Shown in pieces: positions 32,001 through 47,464 of a stretch of DNA of 64,000 bases (the stretch's first letter is position 1; each line of letters starts with the position of its first letter). A program made the position numbers and the translations under genes. The notes beneath the pieces are model-generated. The model saw only the letters and a program-made list of their open reading frames with translations. It was not told the DNA's origin and ran no database searches. The DNA is from Chloromonas sp. AAM2. Lineage: Eukaryota; Chlorophyta; Chlorophyceae; Chlamydomonadales; Chlamydomonadaceae. The stretch covers positions 313 to 64,312 of the forward strand of contig QAXH01004147.1 of the NCBI GenBank assembly GCA_004335635.1. The letters run 5' to 3'.

Positions 32001-33198
32001 TATCGCGGCTCTTGCAGGCGCCGCGCCCGGCGCAGGCAGCCCGTTGTGGGCAGCGTACGTACTTCCTGGCTTGCATGCTGCCCTTCGATGTGGGTCGGAC
32101 TGCGGCGTTTTGCTGGACGCGAACATCGCGTTCCGTTTGAATCGCCTCATTGACTTGGAAGCTCGGCTCAGGGATGAGGTGCCCCGGGACGCACTGGGAC
32201 GCGCGCCAGGCCCCGACATGTGGCAGCCAACCACACTTTTGGTTCGGCAGGTGCGCGAATGGCAAACTGGCGTATTATCCCAACGCGGCTTGGTTGTATC
32301 AAATGCATGCGAGTATAGTGTAGAGGGGTGCCTGCCCGTTTTGTTGTGTTATGTGGACACACTACGTTTTGCAAGCTGGGAAACGTTGCGATGACCAAGT
32401 CACGTGCGGCTTTCTGCGTGCAGGTGCTGCAGCAACCCTCTGGTTGGCAGGGTTGTGTGGCAGGGCTCATTGAACCGAAAAAGGCGGGAAAGGACGACAA
32501 TCCAATCGCCGTGCTGCTGCACCTGCATCAACCCGAACGAGGAGCACAAGGTGCTGGCGCTGGCGCCACTGTTGCTCTAGTCAAAGCGTGGCATCAGTAC
32601 CAGCTTAAGGTCATTGTCAAAGGAAACGCCTTGACGCAAGAGTGAGTTGGCTGCGACAGCTTCAGGTTGTGGTACTCAGCAAGAAGACAACAGTTCGCTA
32701 GAATTAGAATCTTTGTGTGCCGACAGGCTTCACTCGTACTGCTTGCAATTGCGTGACTGCAGGCTCCGAGACAAGTTGAGTGACTTGTACAACGGCAGCG
32801 AGAGTTCGCTGGTATTGCGAATCAGATCAGGTCAATTGCGGGCGATTCCGAGTCCCCTCCTTAAGCAGGTGCAGAATGTAGTCATCTGCCAGCAGCCAGG
32901 AAGCATCGACATCGACCCTCCCGACATCATTGACCTGGTGCGCTGGCTGAAGGGCACAGGGATGGAGTACACGCGTCTGACACGGGCAGCTCAGGGACAG
33001 CAATCGAGGCAGGAGCAACAGGCAAGCCAAGGAGAACAAGCAAGCCAGGCACAGCAAGGGAGTCGAGAGCGTCAGGCAAGCCATGCACAAGCAAGCCAGA
33101 TGCAGCCGTCGCGGCATGCAGCGGCCACACCTCTAGCGAGTGTGCATATCACGCAGCACGTTCTGGCTGGGAGTGCTCGTACCACCCAGATGTATTGA
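20090..33198 (+). CDS. Giant nuclear protein with CDCA7-type zinc finger and unknown helical C-terminal half
   Basis: I assemble 24 in-phase exons: 20090-20205, 20505-20643, 20794-20943, 21135-21352, 21746-21854, 22184-23776, 24101-24278, 24807-24913, 25450-25523, 25935-26115, 26467-26649, 26967-27121, 27364-27436, 27685-27891, 28174-28476 (or from 28105), 28800-28898, 29250-29582, 29789-30017, 30214-30832, 31092-31274, 31450-31636, 31828-32250, 32424-32641, 32727-33198; about 2,182 residues. Exons 2-3 carry the zf-4CXXC_R1 signature: CMLCRQKT, CTQCG..WCSNCLWTRHGE, then WVCPLCRNLCNCSSPTC and VTGQL. This is the zinc finger of CDCA7, which works with the HELLS/DDM1 remodeller in DNA-methylation upkeep. 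Exon 6 (531 residues) is Gly/Pro/Gln/Met-rich and disordered. The remainder is leucine-rich and helical, with a Gln/Ser/Arg tail. I do not recognise this half; a genome-stability scaffold is a guess. Single-gene status rests on intron phases. The last donor overlaps a would-be stop at 32643. Confidence 0.75.
26676..26800 (+). repeat. 32-bp tandem repeat, four units
   Basis: Units start at 26676, 26708, 26740 and 26772; each opens with CAyATGAAAnynAC and continues with AAGGGCAAGCnTACTG-like sequence. The array lies in the intron after 26649 of the CDCA7-like gene. The last unit is the most diverged. Confidence 0.85.
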
Positions 33199-33910
33199 TG
33201 GCTGGCACAGATACTTTTAGTACACACACAGCACACTAGCTGACCGACGATGACGTGCAGACAGTTTCATCAGCAATAAGCCATTAGATGCAAGCAGGAT
33301 GTGTGATAGTGCGTCAGCTCATCAACTGACCGATGACGACGAGGTGCAGCAATTTCATCATTAGATAGCATGTGTTGGTCAGCTAGACGACAGATGGCTG
33401 GCACTGGCACTCACGCGCCCCGGTCGTGACATAATCAACGTTTTGAATAGCACGTCGGGTAGTTAGACGACAAGTGGCCACGGTTGTGATAGTGAGTTTG
33501 TTCATAACTTCCGTTTTGGGTAGTTAAATTGGTCCATCAGGTCGTAGCAGGATGCAGGTTGGCCGACTGACTCTTGACGAGCTGCTGGGCGAACAACGAC
33601 GCCTTAATCAGATCTTCAGACACATCTAACCATTGATCAAATGTTATTTATTGTGTTCTTGTCGGACAACTGAATGTACAGTTTTGGGTACTTGGATATG
33701 CTGTTGATGGGGCGGTTCGCGTTTGCAGACAGAACAGCACCCCAAGGGTCGCCCGTTCTATCTCGGTTGCAAATGCTAATCTGACGGGCTTGGTTCCTGT
33801 TCTCTGCAAGACTGCACACCGCAAGGCTGTTACAGTTGCTGTGACTTATTTTGCACGCAAGCTCGCTTGACTGCCATTCAACCAAGTGCACGTAGTCATG
33901 CAAACATCGA
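33199..33910. other. Convergent 3' spacer with degenerate direct repeats
   Basis: This holds the 3' ends of the CDCA7-like and RVB2 genes. Two related blocks beginning CTGACCGAxGA and containing a TTTCATCA string lie near 33240 and 33326. On the minus strand a TGTAA near 33830 could be the RVB2 polyadenylation signal. No further gene is seen. Confidence 0.4.
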
Positions 33911-37855
<3,945 letters not shown>

Positions 37856-38969
37856 ATGGGCGAGGCTGACCGCGGCGTGTACTTTGATGAGGTGAGGTTG
37901 CACTCGGGCAAGCTACGGCTATGTGCAAGCAAACCCTGTCGCCACATGCGGACACACATGCCTGCTTGCTTGCTCACATGCCATGCACAGGACTACCAAA
38001 TCAGAATCCTGGACGTAGATAAGTTCAATGCCTCAAAGTCCCTTCAGGTGAGTGTTGTGGGTGAAGCTCTAAGCAGAATGCAGCTGCAAGCACACACACC
38101 AGTGCGTGTCTGCTATGTGAGCACAGGATAACACCAATATCTTCGTCAACAACATTCACTCATTGACCAGTTTGGTGGAAAAGCACATATCTCAGCTGGA
38201 CTCACAGGTAAGTCGAGCCTCCGGTGGCCCAGCCAAAAGGATACTTCTCAAACCTGCCACAACCCAACGAGCCTCAGCTTGGATAAGGCATGGATGAACA
38301 GGCTGTTGCAGCAACTGCACATGAACAGCTCAGATTGGTCAGAGATTTGCAAACCAACAGGTGCTCTGGCGTTGTCTGACGGTGTTTGTTGCAGGTCAAT
38401 CGTATTGAAGCTGAGAAGCTGCGGGCAGTTGGCCTGCGCAACCGGGTAGCAACCTTGGAAGAGGTAGAGAGCAATGGTGGCCTCCGCATGTATGTTCAAG
38501 GGCATTGCGGCTTTGAGCATTGGGCCGGTTGTACGGATATCTCTCAAGCACCAACCCCGTTTTCTGACTGTCTTATGCAGGAGCGGCGAAGGAAGCAGAA
38601 AGAGCAAGAGCGTTTTTTGTCTGAAAGGCAGGAAGAGCTTGAGCGGTGAGTCGACCTGCATGAGGTTGGGCATACCCAGCCACCACGCGTTTCAGACATA
38701 CCTTCACCCCACTGTGTTGGGGCCTTGCTGTCTGCTTTATGAGCTGTAATGCTGTAAGCTGTAATATGTGCATTCAGCCAGTCAGCAGCTGGATTGCGAT
38801 GTGGATGGCACTCGTGACGAGTTCCAATGTCAAGGACCTGTCATCCTGTCCCATTTCTGTGCCATGTTGCAGGTTACTTCAAGAGGAGCAGAGTCTACTC
38901 AAGGTCAAGCAGGAGCAGGAGCTGCTCATTGCCAAGCTGTCGGACTCAAGTTCTGGCGCAGCTTTCTAG
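37856..38969 (+). CDS. IFT20: Intraflagellar transport protein 20
   Basis: Small coiled-coil subunit of IFT complex B, linking Golgi-derived membrane traffic to the flagellum. Exons: 37856-37891, 37991-38047, 38127-38207, 38395-38463, 38581-38645, 38873-38969; all GT-AG and in phase, 134 residues, matching the family (about 130-140). The start MGEADRGVYFDE matches the short N-terminus of algal IFT20. The middle ends in LVEKHISQLDSQVNRIEAEK and LRAVGLRNRVATLEE, followed by a Lys/Glu/Arg-rich heptad region to the end. No membrane segment or signal peptide is seen. The first exon is just 12 codons. A TGTAA, the algal poly(A) signal, occurs about 215 bp after the stop. Confidence 0.9.
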
Positions 38970-39752
38970 CAAGGGTCATGGCAATCAGCGCCCAGAATGC
39001 TTACTGGTGTAGAGGTGGTCAGGCTGCTCGAGGGCTAGGGCTTGCTCGGCCCTACAACCTCAGCTGCACTGCCACTGCTGGCTCGTGCAGTTCTGGGACC
39101 ACCTTCGGAAACGGATGTCGTTACTGCATAATGATGCACTGATATCGTCACTGCAGTGATGTCGTCACGGAAACTGCTGGATGATGTAATGCTGATGACA
39201 CGATCCGAGGTGATTCACACAATACACAGCGTATGCAGCAGGCAGTCACAGCAGCACTGGCTGACAGCACGAGTGTTAGTAGCATGTTGCGGTGCTTTGG
39301 CTACTGGGCTGGCAGTACCCTGTACGCTACACCTATGTGTGGCCACTTTCATTGGCAGAGTTGGCGGTTGAACCATCCACATGTTTATTTTGCTGGATGA
39401 CAGGCATGGCTGAGACCAAGACAGTTTCCAGTGTAACTACGTCCACAGTTGGTCCTCTGTGCAGTTCCTTTCAGCACCCCGGCTGTTACATTTCCTGCTT
39501 GACACAGCCACACTCTGACATGTCTGCCACGGCACCTATAGGCTTCATCCACTGACTCAGCTGCACGGCATCACAGGATGCCCCAGCTTGGCTCAAGCGC
39601 CATACAGCACAGCAAATAACGCTCTCCTCATTTGAAAGGGTTCATCAAGAGGCAAGCCCCAACCTTGCCCAGGCTGTCTGGCTTGATCCAGGCTGTTGGA
39701 TATAAAATGCAGATGCACAAACTATGCATGCATGCCTTTCTCCCGGTGTGCC
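38970..39752. other. Convergent 3' spacer between IFT20 and the Rtt106-like gene
   Basis: It contains two 3' UTRs. TGTAA motifs occur on the plus strand near 39184 (IFT20 side) and on the minus strand near 39485 (Rtt106-like side). No extra gene is supported. Confidence 0.4.
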
Positions 39753-42700
39753 TCATGCCCTGGCCTTGGAGCGCTTGGCAGGCGGCTCCTCCACCGGCTC
39801 CAAGGGCTCCTCCTCCTCCATGGAGTTATCACGGTCATCCTCATACTCATCCTCCTCATCTTCTTCATCCTCATCGTCTTCTGCACATCACAGACATGGG
39901 ATGCAATGCGTAGGCTACTCTCTAATGACGGCAATCAATCACGCCGTAATCAAAAATGCACTGTGGAGTGGCTGGTGCAGCAATACATGCCTTTACAGCT
40001 ACCGTGCACAAGTAGGGATCAATAGGCATACAGATGAAGACTCTAAACAGGCGCTCGATTCCTGTCTTTCACGCCGTGATTATGCCCTTGTAGCTGCTCC
40101 GCCATGTACTGGCCAGTTGATCGTGGCCTGCGTGGAACTACAGGGTTACTTCTACTATACAGAGTCCCAAAACACGGAGGTGTAGGGCTAACTCAGGGAC
40201 AGGCCATTCATCACTACATGTGGACATAAGAGGACTTCTAGTTGAACCCACTTTAGGTGAGTTGGACCTATGGGATTGTAATTGCTTGCTGGGTCATGAA
40301 AGCACGTCCGGCCGCTGCCTTTCTGTAACCACCTAGCCCGTGACTCACCCTCCTCTCCGATGTCCTCCTCATCGTCCTCTGCACATGCACAGCAACACAG
40401 CAATAATGAATTAAAGCAACCACGTTAGCGTTCAAGCCTCAAAGTACTCAATGTCGCAGGGCCTGGTGTGCCACACCGCGCACATGTTGACAAACTTTGA
40501 AAGCATATCCACCACACAGGTGCAGGTGCAGGTGATTGCAGCAGCAGAGGGCAGCTTAATATGCTGTTACGTTCTGGTTTTTGGCTGGGATCCAAGAGGG
40601 AGAGTCAGCCACCAGTGTCGCATGGGGCCCATACCGGCAAGGCACTGGCACACACACAGCGAGCGGCCATGTGTAGTGTACTTGCGCCTGCCAATCTTGA
40701 ATCATCATCACCATCATCATCATCATTACATGGCTTTTCATGGTTCAACCCACCGGTACTGCGGCTTGAATGAGAAGACACAAGCTGTGGGTCACACTAA
40801 CTCTCACCTGCTGGCTTCCTGGATGTCGTTTGAGGGGCCCGCTGCTGCCCCCTGGTGTTGTCTGCCTTCCCGCCCTTGGCCCTGCCTGCCCCCTCTTCCT
40901 CCTCACTGCCACTCCTGTCATCGCCGTCATCATCATCATCGCTACCCTGTATGGGGTGCAGGCAAAGGCAGGCACGTACTGATGTGTGTTGGAAAAGCAC
41001 AAGCATTCCTTTGCTGCCCTTCCATGATTTCAACAAACAGAAGCTAACGGACATGGTGTTGAAACGGCTGTTTGCAGTGTGGGCGACATGTAACGACGTT
41101 GAAAAGCTTTGCACCCTGAAGGACTCACACATATACACACACCATGTGAAGGCCACACACCTGCAGCAACACACCTCAGTGCTGCTTGGCTGAGGTGACA
41201 ACTCTCACAGCTTGCATGTCAAGCCCACACCTGCTGCACCTCAGATGCTTAGGCTATCGTCTGTGGGAATGTTAACACACCTACCTGGTCAGAGCCGCTG
41301 CCTGCCGCCTGGGGATCGAAATCTTCATCATCATCCTCGCTTTCATCTCCATCCATGTCTGCCTCTGCCTGAGCCGCGGGCTGTGGCTGCTGAGGGCCGG
41401 TGGTGGAGGCGCGCTGAGAGCCCGACTCATGCGAGTCCATGGACGTCTGCAGCAGGCTGGCAGGTGTGTTCAGACATGCCGTGCCACACAGCCCATGCAA
41501 CCATGCCACACAGCCATGCAACAAGACACTCAATTGGGCAGTGTACAGCTCTACATGAGAGCTCTCATAACCCTGCCGCGACTTCCGGAACACCGTGTGA
41601 TGGCTTCTTGCCGAGCTATCGATGCAAGCACATCGTCGTACATCCCATCTGTACATGTGAGCGGCCCTGACGGTGATGGGCTGCGTGGTGGCGGGCTTGG
41701 GCGACCTGGGCTTTGAGATGCGCAGCTACGTGGTAGCACTGGGGGCGTCGCCCACCACGCCTGATCCGCATCACCAGCATGAAGCGCAATCCCCTTCACA
41801 TGTAGGTCGGACGGGTTGGAATCCCTTCCCTCTTGTGATGGCCACTGCACCAGTGCTTGAATTGTGGTCTCAAATGGCTAGAAGAGTTCCAGAGTTGGCT
41901 TTCACGTAGCGCTTTTGCAATCTGCGCCTGCCTGGCCCTCCTGCAGTGCTTTTCATACTCAGTCCTAGTCCCATCTGCCCGTCCTGCTTACCTTGATTTC
42001 AGTTGTTCCTACTTGACTACAGCCTAGTTCAAGAGTTGGCTTCACGCTAGTTTATACAGTCTGTTCCCAGCTGAAATAACAGAACCTGCTTACCTTTATC
42101 CTGCACGCTGCCAGGTACGCCTGCAGTCGTGAGAGCTCTGACCGCTCCAGCTGGTCCAGCGCCACCTTTCTGCCCTGCGGGTGGCTGCCGGGCTGCAGGT
42201 GGACGATAAGGTCGAAGGTGGCGGTGGGGCGGTCGATGCGCAGGAGCTCTACCCACCTGCATGGCGTCACAGGGCAAGCCTTAGCCAAGCATTATCACAC
42301 AGGCGTGGCTCAACCCCTTGCTTATTTAAGTGCGGTTAAGTTATGATGCACGGATTCCAGACTGGGAGAGCTGTTGTGTGCGGTCAAGCGGCGGACAAGC
42401 GAAACGTTAAGCCAACGGTTGGGCAAGGGTGGCAACCAATTCCCTTCTCCTCTGCGTGCGACCATACAAGTCAATGTCTTGCTGTGCTGTTGAATTGGTG
42501 AAGCGCACCCATGCATTCACCCTGTCAGCAGCTGGTTGGTGAAATGTATGATCAAGCGCTCCCCTGTACTGACAGGCTGGCCTGGTTGCAGGGTCTTACT
42601 GGATGTTTGCGTGGGGCATGAGCAGCGCCGGCTTCTCCACAAAACACAACGCGGAGGGCAGGGGAAACAGGAAGCCAGGGGTAACCTGCAGTCCCATGCA

Positions 42701-44977
42701 GGCAGCAGCCATGAGTGAGGCTATTGTGTGGTGAAAGGGGTGTGTAGGCTTGAGTTACCTACTCAGGAAGACCAACGGCTTGGTTGAGTCGTGCAAATAC
42801 TTGAAATTGTAAGGACAGCAAACTATGTAGGCAGAGGTTCAAAAACCTAATGCAAGGTGTGGAAGACCGAGGGACCTTTGTTTTTTGTTCTAGGCGTGTA
42901 AGGCTATACAATTGTTTCACCTTGTGTGTGGCCACCATGGCTGATGAACCTGCGGCCACAGGCAGCAACGCAAGGCCAGGGTTGAAGGTTTAGCACGACC
43001 ACGGTGATGCAGGACTGCGCGGAAAAGTTCAGCAGCCTCGGTGCACGGCACACTTCACATGGGCCCACCAGGCCACCTCTGCCACACCACGCTCTGCAGC
43101 ACCAGACATACAAGGGCCTCTGGTGGTGTAGCTTTTTGGTGAAGCTTTTGAACGAGTCAACACGTGTTGCCAAATGTTGTTAACTGCGTGAGAATGGTGT
43201 TCAACTGCGAATATCATCTGCGTCGGGACCGCATAAAGTAGTGCAAGTGGCACACCTGGATACCACTAGACAGACGAGTCCACCATCAGTCTCCCTATCC
43301 TTACCTATCGAGCTGCTGAAGACGGATGAGTCGCATGCCAGGTAGCTCTTGACGCCCATCTTGCCCAGCAGTGTGCACATGACCACAGCGGCCGGGCCCG
43401 CCTGCACCTCGCCCCCTTGCATGGGCACACTCAACTGAGCAGACTCGAACGTCTGCATGCAACATGAAGATCCGTTGTGGTGAGTTGTAGATAGCGACAC
43501 ACTCCACTGGTCCACAAAAAGAACTGGTACCTGACCTACAGACTGGCCGTATTACAACCCTTATCTGGAGCGGAGTAAACCCTGTCGGGTTGCATGAGTC
43601 AACCGCTCGCTACCTGCTGGAACTGTGCCCAATGCATGCTGTGATTTGCTGAACAAACAATGGCGATAGCTGTCGCCGCTTGCTGCTCTGGATTGCTACT
43701 GTGCCACGCCACATTGCTAGCGGCCTTCCAAGCACTGAGCAGAGACTTGCTTACACACACAGGTGGGACCGGTGACACATGAGCGTAGTCCACATGGCAC
43801 CCGGCTTCACGTTGAGAAACCGTTGCCCAAAACACATGCTGTGGGGCCTACCTGGATGACGAGCGCATCCAGTTGCTGCTTGCCAAAGGTGACGACTGCT
43901 TCCTTGGTCAGCGTCAGGAGCAGCAGCAAGCGGCCCTTCTGGTCCTTTGGGAACCCTTCAAGGATCTGTGCAAGTGCAGATGGCCAGAGGTCAGACCACT
44001 GCACTGCTGTGCGGCCCTGCACATTTTGATGTGCCCATGTGCATGCTGCTAAGCAGTAATCTCTCTCTCTGTCCCTGGCCAACCCTGCTGACTGAGTTGC
44101 ATCATTGCATGCGTGCAATTAGAATGTTGAGGAGACTTGCTGCAGTCGTCTGGACACAATCAAGCCCGTTTTCATCACTTAAAGATGAGGGTAATACCGG
44201 CCCTCTTACCACCACGTCTTGGATGCCATCCCTTGGAATTCGCAAATCTGACTTGCTGTTGCTGAACGTGAGGCTGTCCTGGTAAACAGAGAGGGTGAAC
44301 TTGCCCCTGCGAAGCAGACAGGCACGTTGGCAAAGTAAAGGAATGATCAGATGCATCATAAGCAGGGGAACAATATGCTGGTAAATGTGTTGCCAAACAC
44401 GGTGTTGATTCCGCATGTGTCAGCCCAGACGTGACATGCGTACGAGCTGACCTCGTGTCACGACAGAGCACTCAAAAGGCGTACCCACTTGGGGTTCTGC
44501 AGTGAAATGTCCGGAACGGTGCAGAGAGCTGTTTCTAGAACAAGTGCAGGCGTTTGCTGATTCGCATGCACGCCTGAGTTCTCCTTGCCACCTGCATCGC
44601 ACAAAAAGTCAGTCTCAAAAGAACATGCAGAAATAGTGGCCTACATGCAAGGCCAAGACATAGCATGCGGCTGTTTAGTAGTGCATACTGAGAAGTCATC
44701 AACAGCATCAGAGTGATGCCCGAAAAACTACCAGAGCATGAATGCGTCACATGGCATGAGGCATGTGGCATGGGAGACAGCGGATCAGCCCAACTGAGTG
44801 ACAGTTGTTGTGTCGGTCAGGCCGCAGCATGTGACTCGACTCACTTGACGCCTCTTCTAACAAACGAGCAGCCTGGGACGTGATGGTGGCCCTTGTGGGC
44901 TCATCCAAGGTGCTGAGGGTCTTGAGCAGAGCTCTGCCAGATGCATATGCCTTGAGACAGGCAGTGGCATCTGCCAT
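39753..44977 (-). CDS. Rtt106/Pob3-type PH-domain histone chaperone with acidic tail
   Basis: Twelve in-phase GT-AG exons: 44845-44977, 44489-44591, 44210-44306, 43852-43965, 43305-43452, 42921-42949, 42600-42685, 42094-42256, 41285-41446, 40808-40946, 40349-40378, 39753-39880; 443 residues. After a helical N-terminus (MADATACLKAYASGRALLKT), the middle contains the tandem-PH pattern of the Rtt106/Pob3/SSRP1 middle domain: GKFTLSVYQDSLTFSN, IPRDGIQDVV, ILEGFPKDQKGRLLLL, then VTPGFLFPLPSALCFVEKP, which matches the second-PH FLFP...KP signature, and WVELLRIDRPTATFDLIV. The last about 150 residues are Asp/Glu-rich with phospho-acceptor serines and end AKRSKARA, a likely nuclear signal. Such proteins bind H3-H4. 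It is shorter than SSRP1 and has no HMG box, so a plant-type Rtt106-like protein is the best fit. Exons of 29 and 30 nt are unusually small. Confidence 0.82.
40703..40729 (+). repeat. ATC trinucleotide repeat
   Basis: A run of ATC units with two interruptions, in an intron of the Rtt106-like gene. Confidence 0.8.
41784..41830 (+). repeat. Short dispersed repeat, copy 2
   Basis: Shares AATCCCCTTCACATGTA and the following GGACGGG-TTGGAaTCCCTTCC segment with 9841-9890. It lies in an intron of the Rtt106-like gene. Confidence 0.5.
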
Positions 44978-47464
44978 GGCTGCACGAAATGCTTGTCCTG
45001 CTGCTTTTCCTGGTCAGAGCTCCCTGCTGTTGTGAGGCCTGAAGAGGTGGATAGGTTGCTGGCCAGGTGTGCCAGAGGCGGGCGTATGAGTCAGAAACTG
45101 ATCAGGGCGCTTTGCCGGACGTGGGCACGAGTGCTACACAGATACACGCACGAGGACCCAAGAGGCAGGAAGGAGGCCCTGAGCACAACCGAGGCGTCCC
45201 GTGTGCCACGTGGCCAGACGCTGCTCACGAGGCAGCGCGGAAGAGCGCATGAGAGAAAGCCACTGCCTCATCCGTAAGCCAGGCATTGTGAGTCCTGCTT
45301 TTCGGTTCGGCGCTTACACGCTGATTCGCACAGATCTGATCCGGAGCAAATGATTTGAATTTGAATCGTTAGAAACACGCCAGTAGTGATTTGAATGTGA
45401 AGAGATTCAAACCGAGTTGCGGTTGCAGCAACGGAGACTGACGTGGAAGCGCAAATAGAAACGCAAAAGATCAAGGTGTACACGCAGCGTGTGCAGCGTG
45501 TACAGCGGTGATTTGAACAAAGGTAAGCTGCGGATGGTGCATGGCAATGTCTCGTCACGCTTCACCGCTGTTCAGCAAGCCCAGTGCATATCTTAAGTGC
45601 AGGTTCCATCAATTAGCTGATGGCCATGATTAAACTAACTGGAACTCAGCTACGCGTGGATGTGCTTCTAAATGTGGGCCAATTCCTTGCTACTAGCATA
45701 TGGATGTAGGGCAGTGGGCGCTCTGAATCCCCAGTCGCTATGCATATCTGCTAGCCTGTAAATGAGCTCCAGTTTATTACCAAATGTTAGTTGTTCAAGC
45801 ACGGGTCAACCAGGCCAGTAGAATGTGCTACTCCACGGGCTGCATGGCAACTGGTCTACATGTTCGCCTGTACTGAGCCTCCAGACACAGGCCATTGTTC
45901 ATATGCACCAATGGATGTGTTGCATGCAAAGCACACTGTTAGCAACTGCAACAAAGTACCTGGTACAACGTCCACCAGCGCTGCGCAGACCGCTGGCACG
46001 GCGCAGGCGTGGCGCATCTGAGGAGCTAAAGGAGCTGCCCAGGGTGCGGCAATGGACGCTGCAATTGAGGACAATGCTGGCGGTTAAGAGAGCCGTCATG
46101 GGGTTTGAGTCCCCTTACAAACGCAACCCTGAACACTGATCGCATCTTGGGCCGGTCGGAAATAGGGACTGTCACTGTACCTGTAATTCAACACTTCCTG
46201 TAAAAATCGTTACACGTGCCTCATGTGACAAGTTCAACATGATAAGACGACCCATGAAATTCTGTGCCCCCACATCACTCTGTGCATTCTTAATTATTTC
46301 ATTGTTTGCCTCTACACACCGGAGGGCATTTTGCTCTCTAATCCCTTTACACAGTTGCTACGCATTGTTCTTGCTAGCCGTATGTAATGTGACAACCACG
46401 CACAGCAAATTGCATCCCAAGGCTGACACTTGCTCCACACAACGGGCACTGAAAACACCGGTTCCAGTGGTACTCCCAGGAACTGTCCCAGAAATGGCAA
46501 ACATCTTTTTTTCTGTGCACTGTAGTTCTTGAATGCCGGGTGGTGCAGAGCAAGCGGTACAGTAGCGACATAAAGGCGTTTGCTAAAGAACAAAATGCAG
46601 TATGGAAGCATAGCGGTCTTTCCAGCAAAGGCTCTAGACAATGCATTTGTCAGTTGGGGCCTGAAGCTGGCAAACCCATGGCATTTGGATACAGCGCTCA
46701 GTATGCCAGGCAGACTGTGTGGACAGCTATCCCCACATGACGTCATCTGCTGATCAAGTTCACTGTTACCAAATAATCTTCAGGTGTCATTCAATCTGTA
46801 CATGCTTGGTGCAGAAAACAGAACAATGTGGCAATTGCCAGCAAACAGAGACATCGATTGCTTTGCTTGGTAACCACAAAATCGTCATATGTTCAGTGCA
46901 AAATCTCACTGATTAATAAGCGCTTCCTTTGCATCTGCATCCTGCCATGATACAATCATGTGGCCTGCTCAGTCGCCTAGCAGGGCCTGTGAAGCCCTTG
47001 CTGACCCTCAGGCATGTGAACGTGAAGCGCTGGGGATGATGGCTTCCTGTCCACGTGCCTTGTGCCAAGCAAGAGGCCACCATCTCAGCCACCTAGCAGG
47101 CAACATGGAATAAGCTGTGCGCAGTACATATGTGAACAGCAAAAGCAACAGCAAGAAACAGTCCAGCAAGCAGCGGCAGTACAAAAAGTAGGGGAGCACA
47201 GGGCAAACATTCCTTTCTGGACATTACTTGTCCCTGCTCCCCTCTCCTGCACATCCTCCGCAGGCGGCATCAATGGAACTACAGTAGTGCCAACCCCGCA
47301 CTTGAGCCATGCCCCTAGTCTGTTGGTGTCCTCACCGGGGTGTCAAACACCAAGAGCTGGCGCCATGACAAGACCATGGCTGTACTCAAAACCTCTCTGC
47401 TGGCATCACAATGACCACAGCTGGTGCCATGCGCAGTAGTCACAGCCCACAGGCACAGACACGC
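44978..47464. other. Gene-poor spacer
   Basis: 2.5 kb without a supported gene. The first bases must hold the Rtt106-like promoter and the last ones the 3' end of SCAMP-A. An open frame at 44993-45277 (94 codons, plus) is Arg-rich and shows no family match I can recognise. A repeat copy lies at 46395-46512. A patch near 45350-45420 rich in TTTGAAT strings recalls the MITE at 49.3 kb. Confidence 0.4.
46395..46512 (+). repeat. Dispersed repeat with TGTCCCAGAAxTGGCAAA core
   Basis: About 115 bp that aligns at roughly four bases in five with 49811-49928: both contain ACAGCAAATTG, GCTGACACTTGCTCC, ACACCGGTTCCAGTGG and end in the core plus a T run. The final 32 bp correspond to the inverted repeats around the ankyrin gene. 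Confidence 0.7.

Noticed and set aside
33199..33600. Possible CRISPR-like or regular repeat array
   Set aside because: The direct repeats are few, diverged and unevenly spaced, and the window is eukaryotic nuclear DNA.
44993..45277. 94-codon Arg-rich open frame divergent from the Rtt106-like gene
   Set aside because: No family match and only 15 bp from the other start codon; more likely promoter or 5' UTR sequence.
46060..46130. tRNA-like B-box (GGTTTGAGTCCCC) suggesting a tRNA gene
   Set aside because: No A-box, acceptor stem or anticodon arm can be folded around it.
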